Positions 1-3,256 of a stretch of 5,598 nt of DNA are shown here, piece by piece (within the stretch, counting starts at the first letter, position 1; each line of letters begins with the position of its first letter). The position numbers were made by a program, and so were the translations under genes. This DNA is from Anaerolineales bacterium (GTDB lineage Bacteria; Chloroflexota; Anaerolineae; Anaerolineales; VGOW01). The notes beneath the pieces were generated by a model. It did not search any database, was not told the DNA's origin, and saw only the letters and a program-made list of their open reading frames with translations. The stretch lies in NCBI GenBank assembly GCA_919901875.1, contig CAKKQG010000183.1:1-5598 (forward strand), read 5' to 3'.

Positions 1-161
1 CGGTGGTTCTCATCCGCGCTCTGCAAGGCGGCTTCAACGACAAGAACTATAGCGGCGTGGAAATTTTTGGTTTGTATTGGCACTTCGTTGACATCGTGTG
101 GATTTTGCTCTTCACGCTCGTCTATCTAATGAACACTTCAGCCGGGCTGCCTGTTAAATAG
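1..161 (+). CDS. coxC: Cytochrome c oxidase subunit III, C-terminal end (5' partial)
   Basis: This is the last 53 codons of haem-copper oxidase subunit III, read in frame from base 3 to the TAG at 159-161. Subunit III is an integral membrane subunit of the aa3-type terminal oxidase; it holds no redox centre and supports the stability and proton uptake of the catalytic subunit. The visible residues carry the family's closing signature: a Gly-rich approach, then G-L-Y-W-H-F-V-D-I-V-W followed by one last transmembrane helix (W-I-L-L-F-T-L-V-Y-L). The YWHFVD.VW motif at the start of the final helix is strongly conserved in this family. The start and most of the protein lie upstream of the window. 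The next gene is subunit IV, as expected in a cox operon. The product is secure; the symbol (coxC or ctaE) is a naming choice. Confidence 0.93.
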   Translation, partial: VVLIRALQGGFNDKNYSGVEIFGLYWHFVDIVWILLFTLVYLMNTSAGLPVK

Positions 162-206
162 TACATTCATCTACGATAAAAATTCTTTAGCCGCAGACGC
201 AAAGCG

Positions 207-263
207 CGCGGAGAACGCCGAGAAATTCTTTTTTAACTCTCTGCCCACTCTGCGATCTCCGCG
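207..263. repeat. Imperfect inverted repeat between coxC and subunit IV
   Basis: Two 16-base arms, CGCGGAGAACGCCGAG at 207-222 and CTCTGCGATCTCCGCG at 248-263, are complementary at 14 of 16 positions. They enclose an AT-rich loop of 25 bases. Further similarity extends outward, with CTTTAGC near 184-191 and CTTTAGCG at 271-278, the latter in direct orientation. The GCAGA/GCGGAGAACGC style resembles dispersed intergenic repeats I associate with Chloroflexota and some other environmental bacteria; that association is from memory. There is no T-tract after the right arm, so a terminator role is unlikely. It could act as an RNA processing or stability element between the two cox genes. Confidence 0.55.
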
Positions 264-300
264 ATGAAATCTTTAGCGTAAACCAAAACGAATCTGATCT

Positions 301-305
301 AGGAG
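301..305 (+). promoter_or_regulatory. Ribosome binding site of subunit IV
   Basis: AGGAG lies six bases before the GTG at 312. This supports GTG at 312 as the true start of the subunit IV gene, since no ATG lies near a comparable Shine-Dalgarno sequence. Confidence 0.75.
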
Positions 306-311
306 ACTCCC

Positions 312-611
312 GTGGAACATATAACTCCTCATCCCGAACATAAATCACCGAACTACGTCCTCATCTTCATTTGGCTCATCGTCATCACCGCCGCCGAAGT
401 TGGCGTGGGTTACATTCCCAACACCGTTCTTCCGACGCTCGTTCAATATCCGTTGCTGTTGAGCATGGCCGGCGCGAAGGTTTTGTTAGTGGCTCTATAC
501 TATATGCACCTGCGTTACGACAGCCGTTGGTTCTTGCTGGCGATGATCGTCTCGCTGCCGTTGAGCGTGATGTTTATCTTGGCATTGGTTTTGGGTTACG
601 TGCGGAAATAG
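312..611 (+). CDS. coxD: Cytochrome c oxidase subunit IV (prokaryotic type)
   Basis: This 99-residue membrane protein matches the bacterial cytochrome c oxidase subunit IV family (COX4_pro type), a small accessory subunit thought to help assembly and stability of the aa3 oxidase. It has a short hydrophilic, His-containing N-terminus (residues 1-14) and three hydrophobic segments at about 15-36, 45-64 and 71-95. The characteristic motif at the end of helix 2, A-K-V-L-L-V-A-L-Y-Y-M-H-L-R-Y-D, is at residues 55-70; the YMHL(R/K)(Y/F) element is the family hallmark. The length is typical for the family. The start is GTG, chosen because of AGGAG six bases upstream. It follows subunit III after 150 bases, the usual cox gene order. 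A strong hairpin with a T-tract lies immediately downstream, so the cox transcript probably ends or is attenuated here. Confidence 0.9.
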   Translation: MEHITPHPEHKSPNYVLIFIWLIVITAAEVGVGYIPNTVLPTLVQYPLLLSMAGAKVLLVALYYMHLRYDSRWFLLAMIVSLPLSVMFILALVLGYVRK

Positions 612-617
612 ATCGGC

Positions 618-654
618 AGACCTGTGAGGTTTAAGAAACCTCACAGGTCTTTTT
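618..654 (+). terminator. Intrinsic terminator after subunit IV
   Basis: A perfect 15-bp stem pairs AGACCTGTGAGGTTT (618-632) with AAACCTCACAGGTCT (636-650) around a 3-base loop (AAG). It continues into a run of five T (650-654). It begins seven bases after the subunit IV stop codon. The stem is nearly symmetrical at the ends, including a string of A before the pairing C, so it may work in both directions. It shares the AGACC-N5-GGTTT skeleton with the second terminator at 2245-2282. The next reading frame starts at the base after the T-tract. Confidence 0.85.
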
Positions 655-921
655 GTGATGCTAGATCGATTGCGACATCTTCCCCCTCTCGCCTATTGGG
701 CGCTTCTGGTCTCCCTCATCGGTGTTGCCGCCGAAGTGACCTTTCACTTTTTGCCTCCCCAAACCATTTTGGTATATGCCGAGTGGTTTAACAACATGTC
801 GGCAGCCGATCAAGATTTTTTCTCCTCGTCCTACGAATTGATCGCCCACTTCTTCATCGGCTTGGGTTTGGCAGGCATGATCACCGCCGCCGCGCAACTG
901 CAATTGAAATCATTAGAGTGA
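655..921 (+). CDS. Small two-helix membrane protein of unknown function
   Basis: I do not recognise this 88-residue protein. It has two hydrophobic segments, about residues 12-33 and 61-80, joined by a loop of about 27 residues rich in Asn, Asp and Ser; a short charged N-terminus carries Arg5, Arg7 and His8. His31 and His65 sit at or within the helices, but nothing shows that they bind metal or haem. GTG at 655 or ATG at 658 could be the start. The only Shine-Dalgarno-like bases (AGG at 645-647) lie inside the 3' arm of the preceding terminator hairpin. The gene lies between cox subunit IV and a membrane cytochrome c, so a role as an accessory subunit or assembly factor of the oxidase is possible, but this is inference from position only. 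Its membrane-protein composition and tight fit between neighbours support a real gene. Confidence 0.6.
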   Translation: MMLDRLRHLPPLAYWALLVSLIGVAAEVTFHFLPPQTILVYAEWFNNMSAADQDFFSSSYELIAHFFIGLGLAGMITAAAQLQLKSLE

Positions 922-927
922 TACAAT
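917..927 (+). promoter_or_regulatory. Putative extended -10 promoter element for the cytochrome c gene
   Basis: AGTGATACAAT contains TG-A-TACAAT, an extended -10 box (TGnTATAAT type) one base from consensus in the hexamer (922-927). It ends 38 bases before the ATG at 966, leaving a predicted leader of about 30 bases with the GGAGG site. No good -35 hexamer is seen at 16-18 bases upstream; TTGAAA at 904-909 is only 12 bases away, which is too close. Extended -10 promoters can function without a -35. The same 11-mer occurs before the YgfZ gene. Confidence 0.45.
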
Positions 928-950
928 TGGCGCGTTTCCACAAAATACAT

Positions 951-955
951 GGAGG
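951..955 (+). promoter_or_regulatory. Ribosome binding site that fixes the cytochrome c start
   Basis: GGAGG is followed after ten bases by the ATG at 966. The frame is open further upstream to a GTG at 918 that overlaps the previous stop codon, but that GTG has no Shine-Dalgarno sequence and would add 16 residues before the first membrane helix. The ATG at 966 is therefore preferred. Confidence 0.8.
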
Positions 956-965
956 ACTTGACTCA

Positions 966-2117
966 ATGCAACGCACGATTTCTATCATCATTATTGTAGG
1001 GCTGTTTGTTTTTGGGGCTGTGGCTCTCGTCGGCGGTCTCCCTGCGCCGCATAATCCGTATAAAGTCCCGGCAGATCCCACGATTGCGGCGATCACGGTT
1101 GGCTTGCTCGTCGGCGTTTTGATCTTAACCGTTGTGACGGGTGGCGGTTTAGCGTTTGCTTTCAACATGCTCGGTGGGATGCTGACGAAAGAAAAACCCG
1201 GCGCGCCGAGCAGAGCGGATTCTTCAACCGCCTCAAAAGTCCCTCCGTACGTTCCATCGTATTCCTACAAACCCGTCCCCGAAAATGTTGAACTGCGTCA
1301 GTGGTTAGTTGTTTCGGCGATCGGTTTAGCGTTGCTCGTCGCCATCGTAGTTTTTGGCAGTGGCGGCGCGCACTTCATCGAGACAGTAAGCAAATTTGAT
1401 ACAACTTTGTGGGCGTTAACCGGCGGAAGCGTGGTCGGTGTGATCGTGTTGACGATTGCCGTCGGCGCGGGTCTTTCATTCTGGTTCTATCGCACCGCCG
1501 AAGAGAAAGCCAAAGCGGCGGCGGCAGGTCCCGCATGGCCCTCGGCGCAAATGCAAACGCTCGAAGAAAAATTGAAATCGCCCGGAAGTTTGATTCCTGA
1601 AATGACGTTCCTCAACAAATTGTTGCTGGGCGCTAATGCGCTTTTGGTGTTGGTGATTCTGGGCGTGATTGTGGCTTGGGTCGTCCCCGGAATTCTTCAA
1701 GTGGCGGCGGTGGATCAATCCATGAAGCCAACGTTTGTGCCTCAACCGGCTCAAGCGGTCGTGCGGATTGCGGTTGGACCTTCGGATGCGTTGAAGAAAG
1801 AATTTGCCGATCTGCCGAAAGGCAATGCGGCATCCGGTCAGCAATTGTTTAACACGCTCACCCCGCCGTGCGCGACCTGCCACACAGTGACGGGTGATCA
1901 AATTATCGTAGGTCCTGCTATGGCAGGCCTTGCCACGCGCGGCGCGACTCGCAAGCCGGGCTACATCGCCGAAATTTATTTTTACGAATCGATCACCAGC
2001 CCCAGCGCCTATCTGGTGCCAGGGTTCGCCGATGGCTTGATGCCGAAGAATTTTAAAGAAACTCTCAAACCGCAAGAGATGAGTGATTTGGTTGCCTACT
2101 TGGCGACACTTAAGTAG
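966..2117 (+). CDS. Membrane-anchored monohaem cytochrome c with duplicated helix pairs
   Basis: This 383-residue protein has five predicted membrane helices (about 4-25, 39-66, 112-132, 148-174 and 215-241) and a C-terminal class I cytochrome c domain (about 283-383). The haem site is C-A-T-C-H at residues 302-306. Met359 in G-L-M-P is the likely sixth haem ligand, and the domain ends in the usual helix (M-S-D-L-V-A-Y-L-A). Five helices place the haem domain outside the cytoplasmic membrane if the N-terminus is inside, as c-type haem attachment requires. Next to cox subunits III and IV, it probably delivers electrons to the oxidase or receives them from a quinol-oxidising complex; this is inferred from context. 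Residues 3-68 align without gaps to 111-176, suggesting internal duplication. Linkers at about 75-108 and 178-210 are rich in Pro, Ala and Lys. I know no named family for the membrane part. ATG at 966 is chosen for its GGAGG. Confidence 0.85.
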   Translation: MQRTISIIIIVGLFVFGAVALVGGLPAPHNPYKVPADPTIAAITVGLLVGVLILTVVTGGGLAFAFNMLGGMLTKEKPGAPSRADSSTASKVPPYVPSYSYKPVPENVELRQWLVVSAIGLALLVAIVVFGSGGAHFIETVSKFDTTLWALTGGSVVGVIVLTIAVGAGLSFWFYRTAEEKAKAAAAGPAWPSAQMQTLEEKLKSPGSLIPEMTFLNKLLLGANALLVLVILGVIVAWVVPGILQVAAVDQSMKPTFVPQPAQAVVRIAVGPSDALKKEFADLPKGNAASGQQLFNTLTPPCATCHTVTGDQIIVGPAMAGLATRGATRKPGYIAEIYFYESITSPSAYLVPGFADGLMPKNFKETLKPQEMSDLVAYLATLK

Positions 2118-2137
2118 CGCAAATTGCCAATTTGCGC
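2117..2137. repeat. Short perfect hairpin at the cytochrome c stop codon
   Basis: GCGCAAATT (2117-2125) pairs perfectly with AATTTGCGC (2129-2137) around the loop GCC. The first base is the last base of the TAG stop. No T-tract follows, so this is unlikely to terminate transcription alone. It may protect the 3' end of the cytochrome mRNA or be a dispersed palindromic repeat. Confidence 0.6.
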
Positions 2138-2142
2138 CACTC

Positions 2143-2232
2143 CGTCATTGCGAGCGTTCTTCGCGGAGCGGAAAGCAATCTCGGTGGCGATTGGAGATTG
2201 CTTCGTCGCAAAGTGCGCTCCTCGCAATGACG
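2143..2232. repeat. Composite intergenic palindrome, about 90 bases
   Basis: The outer arms CGTCATTGCGAG (2143-2154) and CTCGCAATGACG (2221-2232) are perfectly complementary over 12 bases. The inner arms AAGCAATCTC (2173-2182) and GAGATTGCTT (2194-2203) pair perfectly over 10 bases around an 11-base loop. The connecting segments pair only partly, giving a long stem with internal bulges. The CGTCATTGCGAG...AAGCAATCTC pattern is a repeat type I recall from intergenic regions of many unrelated bacteria. It has no coding capacity and resembles a non-autonomous (MITE-like) or REP-like element, although no target-site duplication is visible. Confidence 0.7.
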
Positions 2233-2244
2233 CTGCAGACATTT

Positions 2245-2282
2245 AGACCGCGTCGGTTTTAAAACCGACGCGGTCTTTTTTT
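2245..2282 (+). terminator. Intrinsic terminator upstream of the YgfZ gene
   Basis: A perfect 32-base palindrome (2245-2276) has arms AGACCGCGTCGGTTTT and AAAACCGACGCGGTCT with no spacer; the central TTTTAAAA would open to form the loop. It runs into seven T at 2276-2282. It ends the cytochrome c transcript before the next gene starts at 2308. Its skeleton AGACC-N5-GGTTT matches the terminator at 618-654 with different central bases. Confidence 0.85.
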
Positions 2283-2287
2283 AACGC

Positions 2288-2298
2288 AGTGATACAAT
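2288..2298 (+). promoter_or_regulatory. Putative extended -10 promoter of the YgfZ gene
   Basis: AGTGATACAAT is identical to 917-927 and contains TG-A-TACAAT. The hexamer (2293-2298) ends nine bases before the ATG at 2308, so transcription would be expected to begin within a few bases of the start codon. There is no Shine-Dalgarno sequence between the terminator and the ATG, which fits a leaderless mRNA. No convincing -35 is seen; that region is occupied by the terminator stem. Confidence 0.55.
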
Positions 2299-2307
2299 CA
2301 TTTCATT

Positions 2308-3246
2308 ATGGACGATCCTCTTTTGCAACGTTACAACTCTATCGTCAACGGTTGCGGGCTGGTGGACACATCCGCGAAAGCGCGGCTATGGTCGAGTGGG
2401 CGTGATCGTATTGATCTCATTCATCGCATGTCCACCAATGATTTGCGCGACATGGCGCTCCACGAGGGGCGGGCGACGATCCTCACCAATGCCTTGGCGC
2501 GGATGATTGATCGTATTGTCGTCATCAATTTAAAAGATCGGGCGCTGATCTTGGGGAGTTGGGGCGCGGCGACCCGGATTCGCAAATGGCTTTCGGGCTA
2601 TATTTTTTTCAACGATGAAATTAAATTGGAAGATGCTTCGCCGCAGTGGGGGCAGTTCGATCTTGTTGGGCCTGGTGCCGCCGCGATTGCCGACTCGTTG
2701 ATCGGCGGCGCGAGCGGTCTCAAAAAATTTAGCGTGATTCAAAGCGATGAGGCGATCATCGGGCGGGGGGACGCAGTCAAAGGCGATTCGTTTTTTGCGG
2801 TGGCGGCATCCGAGCAGCTAGCACAGCTGCGCCAGCAGGCGACGGCTTCGGGAGCGGTGGCGTGTGATCGTGATCTCTACAACCTCTTGCGAATCGAGTC
2901 GGGCATCCCCGAGATCGATCACGAGATCAGTGAAGAGTATATTCCGCTTGAAGCGAATTTGTGGGGCGACGTGAGTTTTTCTAAGGGCTGTTATATCGGT
3001 CAAGAGATCATCGCGCGGATGGAGAGCCGCGGCAAGTTGGCGAAGATGTTGGTGGGCGTGGAGTCGGCCTCACCGTTGATGGCGGGGACGAAGATCGAGG
3101 GTGGGGTGATCACCAGTGTCGCCGAATCGCCGCGTGGCGGCTGGATCGGTTTGGCATATCTTAAATCACCTCAAGCACAAGCGGGGACAGAAATTCATCA
3201 TGATGATCTCGTGATGCGAGTTGCTTCTTTGCCGTTTGCAAGTTAA
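2308..3246 (+). CDS. ygfZ: Folate-binding protein YgfZ/IBA57 family (GcvT-like)
   Basis: This 312-residue cytosolic protein belongs to the YgfZ/IBA57 branch of the GcvT fold. These proteins bind tetrahydrofolate and, where studied, help make or repair certain iron-sulfur proteins, including the radical-SAM tRNA methylthiotransferase MiaB. The defining signature K-G-C-Y-I-G-Q-E is at residues 226-233, with the conserved cysteine at Cys228. Before it is the GcvT-like stretch R-I-E-S-G-I-P-E-I (195-203) and E-Y-I-P-L-E-A-N-L (210-218). The N-terminal part has the typical G-L-V-D-T-S and R-M-S-T-N-D-L elements (17-22 and 40-46). The signature cysteine separates it from a true glycine-cleavage aminomethyltransferase, and no other glycine-cleavage gene is nearby. 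The ATG at 2308 has no Shine-Dalgarno sequence and follows an extended -10 box closely, so translation may be leaderless. The kinase gene starts ten bases after its stop and may be co-transcribed. Confidence 0.9.
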   Translation: MDDPLLQRYNSIVNGCGLVDTSAKARLWSSGRDRIDLIHRMSTNDLRDMALHEGRATILTNALARMIDRIVVINLKDRALILGSWGAATRIRKWLSGYIFFNDEIKLEDASPQWGQFDLVGPGAAAIADSLIGGASGLKKFSVIQSDEAIIGRGDAVKGDSFFAVAASEQLAQLRQQATASGAVACDRDLYNLLRIESGIPEIDHEISEEYIPLEANLWGDVSFSKGCYIGQEIIARMESRGKLAKMLVGVESASPLMAGTKIEGGVITSVAESPRGGWIGLAYLKSPQAQAGTEIHHDDLVMRVASLPFAS

Positions 3247-3252
3247 TATAAA
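3247..3252 (+). promoter_or_regulatory. Weak possible -10 box before the sensor kinase gene
   Basis: TATAAA lies in the ten-base gap between the YgfZ stop and the kinase ATG at 3257. No Shine-Dalgarno sequence is present there, and the spacing would again give a leaderless transcript. Short AT-rich gaps produce such matches by chance, and read-through from YgfZ is an equally good explanation. Confidence 0.25.
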
Positions 3253-3256
3253 TGAT

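Noticed and set aside
371..634. An 87-codon + strand frame overlapping subunit IV.
   Set aside because: It is out of frame with the YMHL-containing subunit IV, Arg-rich, and runs into the terminator stem. There is no Shine-Dalgarno sequence.
918..965. GTG at 918 as the start of the cytochrome c gene, overlapping the previous stop codon by four bases.
   Set aside because: The four-base overlap looks like translational coupling, but the added 16 residues are not hydrophobic and GGAGG correctly precedes the ATG at 966. The overlap probably arises by chance from the extended -10 box.
1476..2075. A 199-codon open frame on the - strand opposite the cytochrome c gene.
   Set aside because: It is antisense to the haem domain, rich in Arg, His and Phe without motifs, and has no ribosome site. 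It is a shadow frame.
2143..2232. The composite palindrome as a tRNA, riboswitch or CRISPR repeat.
   Set aside because: There is no cloverleaf, no TTCGA-type T-loop, no repeated spacer pattern and no regulated start nearby in the right arrangement. It behaves as a single inverted repeat.
2308..3246. Glycine cleavage T-protein (aminomethyltransferase) as the product.
   Set aside because: The KGCYIGQE signature with its cysteine marks the YgfZ/IBA57 branch, the length of 312 is short for GcvT, and no other glycine-cleavage genes are adjacent.
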